Below, piece after piece: positions 20,029 to 28,995 of a stretch of 64,000 nucleotides of DNA. The notes below the pieces were generated by a model that was given only the letters and a program-made list of their open reading frames with translations, ran no database searches and had not been told where the DNA came from. Location of the stretch: the NCBI GenBank assembly GCA_902518155.1, contig CABYFA010000006.1, positions 1 to 64,000 of the forward strand. Direction: 5' to 3'. The position numbers were made by a program, and so were the translations under genes. Within the stretch, counting starts at the first letter, position 1; every line of letters begins with the position of its first letter. The DNA is from an uncultured Pelagibacteraceae bacterium. Its GTDB lineage: Bacteria > Pseudomonadota > Alphaproteobacteria > Pelagibacterales > Pelagibacteraceae.

Positions 20029-20786
20029 AAAAAACTGAATTAGATAAATTAAGAAAAGATTATAACAATAATGGATGGGTACTCTATGAGAAAATTTTTA
20101 CGAAAAAAGAAATTAACGATATAAATAACAAAATTGATATTTTTCTAAAAAAAAATTACCAAAAATATTCTGGGAAAACAATTAATTTTGCCGTTAAAAA
20201 TAAAAAATCTAGGAATATAAAAAATATAAATTCATTTCATCAATTATCTGACTCAGCTTATATAAGAAAAAAATCAAAAGATATAAAAATTAGAACTATA
20301 ACTAAATATCTACTGAATTCTAAAGAAAAGTTTATGGCCAGTGAACTTTTCGCAAAGCCAGCACAAAAGGGACTACCATCTCCAATTCATCAAGACAATT
20401 TTTACTGGTGTGTTAAAGGAGGGAATGCGCTGACAGTTTGGATAGCATTAGACGATGTATCTTCTGTAAATGGTGGGATTCAATATTACAATAAGTCACA
20501 AAAATTAGGTGTTGTGAAACATGAACCTTCCTATGCAAAAGGAAGTTCGCAAAAAGTTTCTAATTTAAAAAAATATAATAATTTTAAAAAAGTTTGTCCT
20601 AAATTAAGAGCTGGGGACGCACTTTTTCATCATAGTGAAATTATGCATGGCAGTTCTTCAAATTATAGTGGAAAAAGAAGGAGAGGTTTAACTTTTCAGT
20701 TCAAAGATTTTAATGCAACTTATGACGTCAAATTAAAAAAACAATATTTAAAATCTTTAAATAAACAGATTAAATTAAGAAATTAA
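20025..20786 (+). CDS. Phytanoyl-CoA dioxygenase (PhyH) family, Fe(II)/2OG-type
   Basis: 'PIHQDNFYW' (HxD), 'GDALFHHSEIMHGSSSN' distal His and 'GKRRRGLTFQFK' Arg. Confidence 0.88.
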   Translation: MKKTELDKLRKDYNNNGWVLYEKIFTKKEINDINNKIDIFLKKNYQKYSGKTINFAVKNKKSRNIKNINSFHQLSDSAYIRKKSKDIKIRTITKYLLNSKEKFMASELFAKPAQKGLPSPIHQDNFYWCVKGGNALTVWIALDDVSSVNGGIQYYNKSQKLGVVKHEPSYAKGSSQKVSNLKKYNNFKKVCPKLRAGDALFHHSEIMHGSSSNYSGKRRRGLTFQFKDFNATYDVKLKKQYLKSLNKQIKLRN

Positions 20787-20810
20787 TAATACAAAAAATT
20801 AAAATATTTT

Positions 20811-21941
20811 ATGCCCGGATATGAATTAATTAATTCTTTAGAGAAAAAAGCATTAACAGATATTTTTAAACAAGGCTCTGTTTTTTTTGCGCATGGTTTT
20901 GATAAAATTAGAAAGAAATATCATGTAAGAGAATTCGAAAATTTGTGCGAAAAATACTTTAATGCAAAATATTGCTTAATGGTTTCCTCTGGCACTGCTG
21001 CAATAAAAATTGGTTTAAAGTCACTAGGTATAAAAAATGGAGACGAAGTGATAACTCAATCCTTTAATTTTATAGCTACTATAGAGGCGATTTTAGATGC
21101 AGGTGGAATTCCAAGAATTACCTCGGTCGATGAATCATTAAATATGTGTCCAATAGATTTAAAAAAAAAAATCAACAAAAAAACTAAAGCAATTATTCCG
21201 GTTCATATGCTTGGGTTTTCTGCAGACTTGCAGAATATAAAAAGCTTAGCAAAAAAAAAAAAAATTAAAATTTTAGAGGATAATTGTGAGTCAATAGGTG
21301 CAAAATTTAAAAAAAAATACTTAGGTATTCATGGAAACGTTGGAGTTTTTAGTTTTGATTTTGGAAAGATAATCACAACTGGAGAAGGTGGTTTGATATT
21401 AACTAATGATAAAAAAATATTTAATTATTGTAAACAATATCATGATCATGGACATCTCAATATCCCTACTTTATCAAGAGGAAATGATAAAGTAAAAATG
21501 CATGGGTTTAATTATAGAGCTACTGAGTTACAAGGAGCTATAGGAAAAGTCCAATTAAAAAAATTAAAAATATTATTAAGTGATAATAAAATAAAATATA
21601 ATATATTAAAAAAAATATTAGAAAAAAAATTTTTAATTCGAAAAATTCACAAAGACACATTACCAAATTATGACACTTTTATTTTTTTTGAAAAAAATAA
21701 TCAAAAAAAAAAGAGAATTATAAATCTATTGAAAAGATTCGGGCTAGGCACAAAGAATTTACCTGATGCACTTAAATGGCATTGCTCGTATTACTGGAAA
21801 CATTGTCTTAATAAAAGAGAAATAAAAAACTCGTTATCAACGAAAAAGATGTTAGAGCAAGCTATAGCAATACCTATTAATTATAGAGTAAAAGCTCTTA
21901 AATACGAAAGATTGGCAAAAAACATCTTAAAGTTAAAATGA
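20811..21941 (+). CDS. DegT/DnrJ/EryC1/StrS family aminotransferase
   Basis: 'VSSGTAAIKIGLKSLGIKNGDEVITQSFNFIATIEAIL', 'ILEDNCESIGAKFKKKYLG', 'FSFDFGKIITTGEGGLI' (PLP Lys). Confidence 0.9.
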   Translation: MPGYELINSLEKKALTDIFKQGSVFFAHGFDKIRKKYHVREFENLCEKYFNAKYCLMVSSGTAAIKIGLKSLGIKNGDEVITQSFNFIATIEAILDAGGIPRITSVDESLNMCPIDLKKKINKKTKAIIPVHMLGFSADLQNIKSLAKKKKIKILEDNCESIGAKFKKKYLGIHGNVGVFSFDFGKIITTGEGGLILTNDKKIFNYCKQYHDHGHLNIPTLSRGNDKVKMHGFNYRATELQGAIGKVQLKKLKILLSDNKIKYNILKKILEKKFLIRKIHKDTLPNYDTFIFFEKNNQKKKRIINLLKRFGLGTKNLPDALKWHCSYYWKHCLNKREIKNSLSTKKMLEQAIAIPINYRVKALKYERLAKNILKLK

Positions 21942-22612
21942 AAATATTAGTAATTGTGCCAGCAAGAGCTGGATCTAAAGGTATCAAAAAAAAAAATTTT
22001 ATCAATTTTTTAGGCAAACCATTAATAGAACACACACTGAGTTTTGCAAAAAAGATAGATAAAAAAAAAATCCTAATAAGTTCAGACTTTAAAAATATAA
22101 AAAAATTTGAAAAAAAATTTAATACTATTGGAGGTTATATAAGGCCAAAAAATTTGTCAAAAGACAAAACTAAAATGAGTGATACTTTATATCACGTTAT
22201 TAATTGGGCAATTAAAGAAAAAAAAATAATCTTTGACTATATTTTAATTTTACAACCGACTTCCCCAATCAGGTTTATTAAAGATTTAAAAAAAATGAAA
22301 AAACTTATTAAGACCAAAAAGATTAAAAGTTTGTGCTCTGTTGTGAAGGTAAAACATCATCCAGCAGAATATTTAAAAAAAGAAAAAAATTTCTGGAAAC
22401 TCTTAATCAAGAAAAACAACAACCAAAGGCAGGATTATAAAGATTATTATTTTATTGATGGATCATATTATTTTATTGAAAAAAATTATTTTATGAAACA
22501 AAAAAAGATCATAACAAAAAAAAGTCAATTTTTTCCAATATCTTTAAAATACCCGATTGATCTAGATGATCATCTAGATTTGAAAATCGCAAAGGCAATT
22601 TATAAAAAATAA
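21938..22612 (+). CDS. CMP-nonulosonate cytidylyltransferase (NeuA/LegF/PtmB family)
   Basis: 'ILVIVPARAGSKGIKKKNFINFLGKPLIEHTL', 'LILQPTSPIR', 'DLDDHLDLKIAKAI'. Confidence 0.92.
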   Translation: MKILVIVPARAGSKGIKKKNFINFLGKPLIEHTLSFAKKIDKKKILISSDFKNIKKFEKKFNTIGGYIRPKNLSKDKTKMSDTLYHVINWAIKEKKIIFDYILILQPTSPIRFIKDLKKMKKLIKTKKIKSLCSVVKVKHHPAEYLKKEKNFWKLLIKKNNNQRQDYKDYYFIDGSYYFIEKNYFMKQKKIITKKSQFFPISLKYPIDLDDHLDLKIAKAIYKK

Positions 22613-22613
22613 T

Positions 22614-23579
22614 ATGCAAATAGTTAATAACGAAAACTTTAATAATAATGAGTTATATAAATTAAAAAGTAAAATATTATCTCAAGCAAGTAATATTTAT
22701 CATGAAATGATTTTATTTGAAGAGGTAAAAAATAAGGATAATTTTTTTGTATTAGAAAATGAAAAAGTAATAGCTGTTGTACCATTATTTTTTGAAAAAA
22801 TTTTAAAAACACGAATATTGGTCGGATCATATTTAAATCTATCAATTCCAGGACCAATAATTCTTGAAAATTTAAACGATAAAAAATTTAAAAGATTGAT
22901 AAGCTTAATTCTAGAGGAAATAGATTTGAGATCAATAAAATATGGTATTAAAAACCTTAAAATCAACTTCTCAGATACAATTTCACACCAGGTTGGTTCA
23001 CAAAAATATTTTTCTCTTTTGGAAAAACTATCATTGTATAATTTTAAGAATTCTTTTTCAATTGGCTTGAGAATAGATTTAAAAAAAAGCTTAAAAGAAA
23101 TTCTAAAAAATTTTTCTAAAGGTCATAGATCAGAAATTAAAAAACAATCTAACCAAGAATATTTTTTTTTGAATTATGACAAAAAAAAAATTGAATATGA
23201 AGAATTTAAATCTTTTTTTTATCAATCAAAAAGAAACAATAATGACATTAAAATGTTACATGAACTTTATAAAAAAAATAAAGTATATGCTGTATTTCTC
23301 AAAAGTGAAAAAGAAGATTTTTTTTGTGGTTTATTTACTATTGCTGGAAATACTGTTGAATATTTTTTTTCAAAATCTTCATCAAACCATCATTCGTTAA
23401 TTATTGCTGCAATTAATTTTTTTAAAAAAATTAAATTTTTGGAATTTCTCAATTTTGGAGTTGTAAACACACTTAATAGTTTTGAGTTATTGTCAAAAAA
23501 AAGAAATAATATTGCTTTATTTAAAAAAGGGTTTGGTGGTGAAAAATTTAAATATATGTTTTTTGAGAAAGAATATTAA
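22614..23579 (+). CDS. FemAB/GNAT-like aminoacyl/acyltransferase
   Basis: 'KVIAVVPLFFEK', 'FSKGHRSEIKKQSNQ', 'FFCGLFTIAGNTVEYFFSKSSSNHHSLIIAAINFFKK' resemble FemAB-like GNAT folds. Confidence 0.6.
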   Translation: MQIVNNENFNNNELYKLKSKILSQASNIYHEMILFEEVKNKDNFFVLENEKVIAVVPLFFEKILKTRILVGSYLNLSIPGPIILENLNDKKFKRLISLILEEIDLRSIKYGIKNLKINFSDTISHQVGSQKYFSLLEKLSLYNFKNSFSIGLRIDLKKSLKEILKNFSKGHRSEIKKQSNQEYFFLNYDKKKIEYEEFKSFFYQSKRNNNDIKMLHELYKKNKVYAVFLKSEKEDFFCGLFTIAGNTVEYFFSKSSSNHHSLIIAAINFFKKIKFLEFLNFGVVNTLNSFELLSKKRNNIALFKKGFGGEKFKYMFFEKEY

Positions 23580-23581
23580 TT

Positions 23582-24661
23582 ATGAATTTGGTATGTAATC
23601 AAATTAAAAATCTTACAGAAAAAAAATATGTTTTATTTACCTCTAATTGTTCCACGGCAATTTATTTATTACTTAAATCCTTAAACCTTAAAAATAAAAA
23701 AATCATTGTTCCAGTAAATCTTTGCTATGACGTAATATTAAGTATTATTAGTTCAGGTAACATACCTATAATAATTGATACAAATGATAATTTAGGATTT
23801 AGTCTAAAAGATTTAAAAGATAAATTGGAATATGAGGAAGATATTAAAGTAATAATTTTTCCCTATTTATATGGAAATAGTGACAATTTTAAAAGTGTTT
23901 TAAAGTTAGCAAAAAAAAATCAAATAATTCAAATTGAAGATATTGCTGGGTCTCTTGGGGGTAAAATTAAACAAAAATATTTTGGATCATTTGGAGATTA
24001 TACTGTTGGAAGCTTTGGTAAAGGTAAAATTATAGATATGTCAGGCGGCGGTTTTATAGCAACGGATAATAGGGATGTCTTTCTAAAAGTTCGGAAAAAT
24101 TATAAGTCACTTTCTAAATTTCAACTTAAAAATAAATTAATTTATTTAAAATCAGGTGAATTTTTAGAAAGAATTTTAAAAACAAAAAAAAAAAATTTAT
24201 TTACTCAAAGTAAAATTAAGTATTTTTCTAAAGGATTTATATATTACAAAAGATTTAATAAAAAATTCTATTTTGATTTATTTCAAAAAATAAAAAAAAT
24301 TGATCTTATTAATAGATTAAGAAATAATAATTCAAAATTTTATGAAAAAATTTTTAAGTTTGATTTTTTAAAACCAATAACTCATGAAAAAGGATCAGTT
24401 TATTGGAGAAAAAACTTTATTTTAAAAAAAGGGTCTTCTGAAAAATTAATAGAATATTTAAATCAAAATAATTTTTATTCTCGAAAATATTATCCCCCTT
24501 TGAATCATATTTTTCCTATATATAAAAAAAAGATGGTCAATTATGAAAAAAACTACAAAAAGTTAATTAATTTTTGGGTTGGTGAAGAATTAAATAAAAG
24601 TCATATAATGAGAGCTAGAAACAATATAATTAACTTTTTCAATGAAAAAAATAAAGTTTAA
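23582..24661 (+). CDS. Divergent DegT/DnrJ/EryC1/StrS-like PLP protein
   Basis: 'FTSNCSTAIYLLLKSLNLKNKKIIVPVNLCYDVILSIISSGNIPII', 'IEDIAGSLGGKIKQKYFGSFGDYTVGSFGKGKIIDMSGGGFI'; PLP Lys retained. Confidence 0.8.
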   Translation: MNLVCNQIKNLTEKKYVLFTSNCSTAIYLLLKSLNLKNKKIIVPVNLCYDVILSIISSGNIPIIIDTNDNLGFSLKDLKDKLEYEEDIKVIIFPYLYGNSDNFKSVLKLAKKNQIIQIEDIAGSLGGKIKQKYFGSFGDYTVGSFGKGKIIDMSGGGFIATDNRDVFLKVRKNYKSLSKFQLKNKLIYLKSGEFLERILKTKKKNLFTQSKIKYFSKGFIYYKRFNKKFYFDLFQKIKKIDLINRLRNNNSKFYEKIFKFDFLKPITHEKGSVYWRKNFILKKGSSEKLIEYLNQNNFYSRKYYPPLNHIFPIYKKKMVNYEKNYKKLINFWVGEELNKSHIMRARNNIINFFNEKNKV

Positions 24662-24687
24662 TTCATCGATTAAATACAATCAGTCAA

Positions 24688-25815
24688 ATGTACAATAAAT
24701 TAATAATTATTGTTCCAAGAGAATTTTCAACTAAAGAATATATTAAAAGTTCCTTAAAAGATTTTATTAAAAAAAATATAAAATTAGAAATTTGGGTTGT
24801 AAAAAAAATACTAAATCCTCTGAATCCAATTAATAAAAAATTACTTATCTCAGATAAAAATATACAAATTAGAATTATAGATAATCTAGATGCTCTAAGT
24901 AAAAATTTAACAAAAGAGAAAGCAACAACTCTATTTGATTTAAGAATAAAACCCAATATAAATACAAAAAATTTTTTTTCTATTTTTTTTAACTTTGACT
25001 TTGATTTTATGATTATTTCAGGTTTATTAACTCATGAAATAAATTTGAAATACATATTATTTTATAATTTTAAAAATTTCTTAATTAAGTTATTTTTTTC
25101 TATTAATAATATTAAGATTAAATATTCAAAATATGTTTTTGTTTTAGGTAACAAATGTGACTCAAAATTTAATTTTTTAATAAATTCCAAATCGATTTTA
25201 ATAAGAGGTCATCATGCAGATTATGATCGATTTTTAGAAAGAAAAGAAAATACAACTCAATTTAAAAAAAATTATTTTGTTTTTATAGATCAAAATGCTC
25301 CATTCCATCAAGATTTAATGGAAATGGGTAGAAATGATATGGATGCAGATAATTATTATTTTTCAATTAAAAATTTTTTAGAAATTACAAAAAAAAAATA
25401 TAATATGGATTATCTCATATCACCTCATCCAAGAGCAGATATAAGCAGACTTAAAAAATATTTTGAAAATAAAATATCTGATATGAATACTTTAGAAACA
25501 ATTCGTCAATGTAAATTTGTTTTGTGTCATGATAGTACTGCAGTAAATTTCGCATTTTTATTTTATAAGCCCGTGATAAGTATTTATGATAATGAACTAG
25601 CAAACAGCAAATATAATCATTTAAAAGCTATCAAAAGATTTTGTTACAGAACTAGATCTCCTCTAAAGAATGTTCATAGAGATGAAATTGAAAATAACGA
25701 TTTTCATATTTCAACACAATTCTATTCCGAATTCATAAAAAATTTTGTTAAATGTCATAATGAGAACAAAAAACGAGTAGATATTTTGACTGAATATATT
25801 GATTTTTATGAGTGA
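24688..25815 (+). CDS. Polysaccharide biosynthesis / GT-B-like protein
   Basis: 'YLISPHPRADISRLKKYFENK…TLETIRQCKFVLCHDSTAVNFAFLFYKPVISIYDNE' is like the C-terminal region of sialyltransferase/capsule GT-B proteins. Confidence 0.5.
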   Translation: MYNKLIIIVPREFSTKEYIKSSLKDFIKKNIKLEIWVVKKILNPLNPINKKLLISDKNIQIRIIDNLDALSKNLTKEKATTLFDLRIKPNINTKNFFSIFFNFDFDFMIISGLLTHEINLKYILFYNFKNFLIKLFFSINNIKIKYSKYVFVLGNKCDSKFNFLINSKSILIRGHHADYDRFLERKENTTQFKKNYFVFIDQNAPFHQDLMEMGRNDMDADNYYFSIKNFLEITKKKYNMDYLISPHPRADISRLKKYFENKISDMNTLETIRQCKFVLCHDSTAVNFAFLFYKPVISIYDNELANSKYNHLKAIKRFCYRTRSPLKNVHRDEIENNDFHISTQFYSEFIKNFVKCHNENKKRVDILTEYIDFYE

Positions 25816-26557
25816 AGTATCATTTGAAAATTTTGGACATGTAGCCAAAAAAGTGGGATATGGAAATATTTTTATCTCATCTTCACGTTATAATTTTCAA
25901 GAAAAATTTATTCCAATATTATTAAATGACATTAAAAATAAATTAAGGGTTTCTCACAAAGATACTTTATTAGATGTAGGTTGTGGACTAGGTCTATTTC
26001 TTATTCCTCTGAGTTTTTTTTGTAATACAGTTGTCGGAATTGATCATAAGAACTTTATAAATCAAATAAAATCCAATTTTAAATTTATTATTAAAAAAAA
26101 TTTGATTTCTGGAAATTTTTTAAAAATCAAACTTAATAGAAAGTTTGATAAGATACTCATCTACAGTGTAGTTCATTATTTGTCCTCTGAAAAAGAATTT
26201 CAAAAATTTATTTATAAAGCTATCTCTCTTCTTAAGCACAAAGGTATTTTGTTGATCGGAGATATACCAATCAAAGAATATGAAAAGGCTTTTATTAAAA
26301 GTAACGAAGGTAAAAAATATTATCAAAAAATTGAAAAGATTAAAAAAGCACATAAAAAAAAAAGTAAAGCTTTTGGCATTTCAAACTTTTTGAAAAATAG
26401 AAAAAAAGATAGCCAATTAGTTACTATCGATTTAGAAATGATTCAAAATTTAAAAAAAAGATTAAATTCAATGAAACTTAAAGTAAAATTTTTAAGACAT
26501 AAAAAGTTAACCATGTTTAATAATACAAGAATAGATATAATAATTGAAAGAAAATAA
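25808..26557 (+). CDS. Class I SAM-dependent methyltransferase
   Basis: 'KDTLLDVGCGLGLFLIPLSFFCNTVVGIDHK'; ATG at 25808 preferred over TTG 25799. Confidence 0.85.
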   Translation: MSEVSFENFGHVAKKVGYGNIFISSSRYNFQEKFIPILLNDIKNKLRVSHKDTLLDVGCGLGLFLIPLSFFCNTVVGIDHKNFINQIKSNFKFIIKKNLISGNFLKIKLNRKFDKILIYSVVHYLSSEKEFQKFIYKAISLLKHKGILLIGDIPIKEYEKAFIKSNEGKKYYQKIEKIKKAHKKKSKAFGISNFLKNRKKDSQLVTIDLEMIQNLKKRLNSMKLKVKFLRHKKLTMFNNTRIDIIIERK

Positions 26558-27277
26558 ATGAAAAAAAAAATTGGAACTTGGATAACATCATTTAATCAAC
26601 ATACTTTAGAAGTTATTTCTAATTCTGGTTTTAGTTGGATATGTATAGATTTAGAACATTCTGATATTTCTGATAAAGAAACCAATATATTAATATCATT
26701 AGCAAAAAAAAATAAAATAAAACCATATGTTAGAGTAGCTTCAAAATCAGAGGAAAACTTTAAAAAGGCTCTAGATGGAGGTGCTACTGGTATTATTGTT
26801 CCCATGGTTGAGGCTAAAGAGGATGTGGATGATATAATCAATTTTTCTTATTATTCACCCATTGGTAAGAGAAGTTTTGGCCTTTACTCACATAATCTTT
26901 ATGGAATTGATAAAAATCATCTAGAAATCCAAAGATATAAGCCTGAAATAATTCTTCAAATAGAAAGTTTGAAAGGAATTAATAATCTTGAAAGTATTTT
27001 ATCAAGTAATTTTATATCTGGAACACTTATTGGCAGATATGATCTTTCATTATCACTTAATGAACCAGGAAATTTTAAATCAAAAAAATTTAAAGATTGT
27101 ATAAAAAAATATTTTTCAATTTGTAAAAAGAAAAAAATCAAATCTGGAATTCATTTAGCTGAATTTGATTTAAAGAATATCAAATCAGAAATAAAAAATT
27201 ATGATTTAATTGCAATAGGAACGGACTTTATCTTTTTAAAAAAAATGTGTGACTTATTATTTAAAAATATAAAATGA
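26558..27277 (+). CDS. HpcH/HpaI-family aldolase (2-keto-3-deoxy sugar acid aldolase-like)
   Basis: 'KIGTWITSFNQHTLEVISNSGFSWICIDLEHSD', 'ALDGGATGIIVPMVEAKEDVDDIINFSYYSPIGKRSFG', 'LQIESLKGINNLE'. Confidence 0.9.
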   Translation: MKKKIGTWITSFNQHTLEVISNSGFSWICIDLEHSDISDKETNILISLAKKNKIKPYVRVASKSEENFKKALDGGATGIIVPMVEAKEDVDDIINFSYYSPIGKRSFGLYSHNLYGIDKNHLEIQRYKPEIILQIESLKGINNLESILSSNFISGTLIGRYDLSLSLNEPGNFKSKKFKDCIKKYFSICKKKKIKSGIHLAEFDLKNIKSEIKNYDLIAIGTDFIFLKKMCDLLFKNIK

Positions 27278-28002
27278 GTGTTGCAGCCTATATACCCGTA
27301 AGGTTAAAAAGTAGTAGACTACCCAACAAAGCTATTTTGAAAATTGGCAATAAAACTATGGTAGAGCACGTTTTTGAAAACACATTAAAGTCTAAAATCA
27401 TAAAATATGTTTTTGTAGCTACATGTGATCCTGAGATTTATAATTTGATGAGAGAAAGAGGTGCCAATGTGATCATAACCTCAAGAAAACATAAAAGGGC
27501 TACAGATCGAGTATATGAAGCTTATAAAAAAACTGATCAAAGAATAAAAAAAAAAATAAAAAAAATTGTGATGGTCCAAGGGGATGATCCAATGTTAACT
27601 CCACAAATGATAGAAGCTGTTGTTAAATCTAATAACAATTATAACCAAGTTACTAATATTTGTAATAATATTAAATTAATCGACGCAAAGGACCCCAACA
27701 GAGTAAAAGTTGTAGTCAATAAAAAATTTGAGGCAGTATATTTTTCAAGAGAACCGATTGCAAATTCAAAAAAAAACAAAAAAAAATTTTTTCTTAAACA
27801 GGGAAATATATTCTGTTTTAGCCCTAAAATTTTAAGGAAATACTGTTCTTTACCACAATCAAAATTAGAAATTGTAGAGTCTGTCGATATGAATAGATAC
27901 TTGGAAAATAACGTTAGAATTTCAATGGTGTTATCTAAATACGATACAGTAAATGTAGATACTTTTAATGACTTAAAAAAAGTAAGAAAATTGATGAAAT
28001 AA
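27274..28002 (+). CDS. KdsB-like CMP-ulosonate cytidylyltransferase
   Basis: 'AAYIPVRLKSSRLPNKAILKIGNKTMVEHVF', 'VMVQGDDPMLTPQMIE', 'VYFSREPIA' are KdsB/SpsF-type cytidylyltransferase motifs. Confidence 0.85.
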   Translation: MSVAAYIPVRLKSSRLPNKAILKIGNKTMVEHVFENTLKSKIIKYVFVATCDPEIYNLMRERGANVIITSRKHKRATDRVYEAYKKTDQRIKKKIKKIVMVQGDDPMLTPQMIEAVVKSNNNYNQVTNICNNIKLIDAKDPNRVKVVVNKKFEAVYFSREPIANSKKNKKKFFLKQGNIFCFSPKILRKYCSLPQSKLEIVESVDMNRYLENNVRISMVLSKYDTVNVDTFNDLKKVRKLMK

Positions 28003-28005
28003 TTT

Positions 28006-28995
28006 ATGATTAAAGAAAGTGATATAAGAAGTGATAAAACGTTGAAAGAATATCAAAAATTAGTTGATCAAGATTCAAGAAAATTATTAAAAAGAAAAAA
28101 AAATTTTAAATCCATAAATCTAAAAAAGCTAGGATTAGGAAAAATGACCTATGCTTTCACGAAAAAAGGTTATGATTATTTAGAATGTTCAAAAACAGGA
28201 ACATTAATTGTAAATCCAAGACCTACAAGAAAAGATTTATTTAAATTTTATAAAAGTTCAAAATCTAACGAATTTTGGTATGAAAAATTTTTTTTACCGA
28301 TGCAAAAACAAAGAGTAAATTTTACGATTAAACCAAAAATTGATTATCTAACAAAAAATTTTAAATCTTTTCAAAAAAAAAAAATTATTGATATAGGTTG
28401 TGGTTCTGGTGATTTTTTAATTAATTTAAAAAAAAAGTGGAAACATGCAAAATTGTATGGACTCGAACCTTCTGACAAAATGTCAGAGGAATTCAAAAAA
28501 AAAGATATAGTTATATTTAAAAATGTAATTGAGAAATTTAATCCTAAAAAAAAATTTGATTTAGTGACATGCTTTGAATTATTTGAGCATGTTTATGATC
28601 CCAATATATTCATTAAGTCTTTAAGTAATATTTTATCAAAAAATGGCTTATTATATTTAAGCACATTAAATGCAGTTGGATTTGATATAAAATATTTAAG
28701 AGAAAATTCAAAATCTATATATCCGCCATATCATCTTAATTTTTTTACAACAGAATCTATGTGTAAAATTTTAAGCTTAAATGGGTTTAAAAATATTAAA
28801 ATCATCACACCTGGAATGCTTGATTTTGATATCATTAATAAAAATCAAAAGTATGTGAAGGATCCAGTCATGAAAAAAATTTTACAAATACTTAACAATA
28901 AAAAGATAAATTTTTTGGAAATAAAAGAAATACAAAAAACCATTTATTCAAATAATTTGAGTTCACATATGTTGGTCATGGCAAAAAAGAAATAA
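28006..28995 (+). CDS. Class I SAM-dependent methyltransferase
   Basis: 'KKKIIDIGCGSGDFLINLKKKWKHAKLYGLEPS', 'TCFELFEHVYDPNIFIKSL'. Confidence 0.88.
   Translation: MIKESDIRSDKTLKEYQKLVDQDSRKLLKRKKNFKSINLKKLGLGKMTYAFTKKGYDYLECSKTGTLIVNPRPTRKDLFKFYKSSKSNEFWYEKFFLPMQKQRVNFTIKPKIDYLTKNFKSFQKKKIIDIGCGSGDFLINLKKKWKHAKLYGLEPSDKMSEEFKKKDIVIFKNVIEKFNPKKKFDLVTCFELFEHVYDPNIFIKSLSNILSKNGLLYLSTLNAVGFDIKYLRENSKSIYPPYHLNFFTTESMCKILSLNGFKNIKIITPGMLDFDIINKNQKYVKDPVMKKILQILNNKKINFLEIKEIQKTIYSNNLSSHMLVMAKKK

Noticed and set aside
23176-23400. 74-aa plus-strand ORF in another frame inside the FemAB-like gene
   Set aside because: Overlaps a longer, better supported ORF; composition is AT-artefactual.
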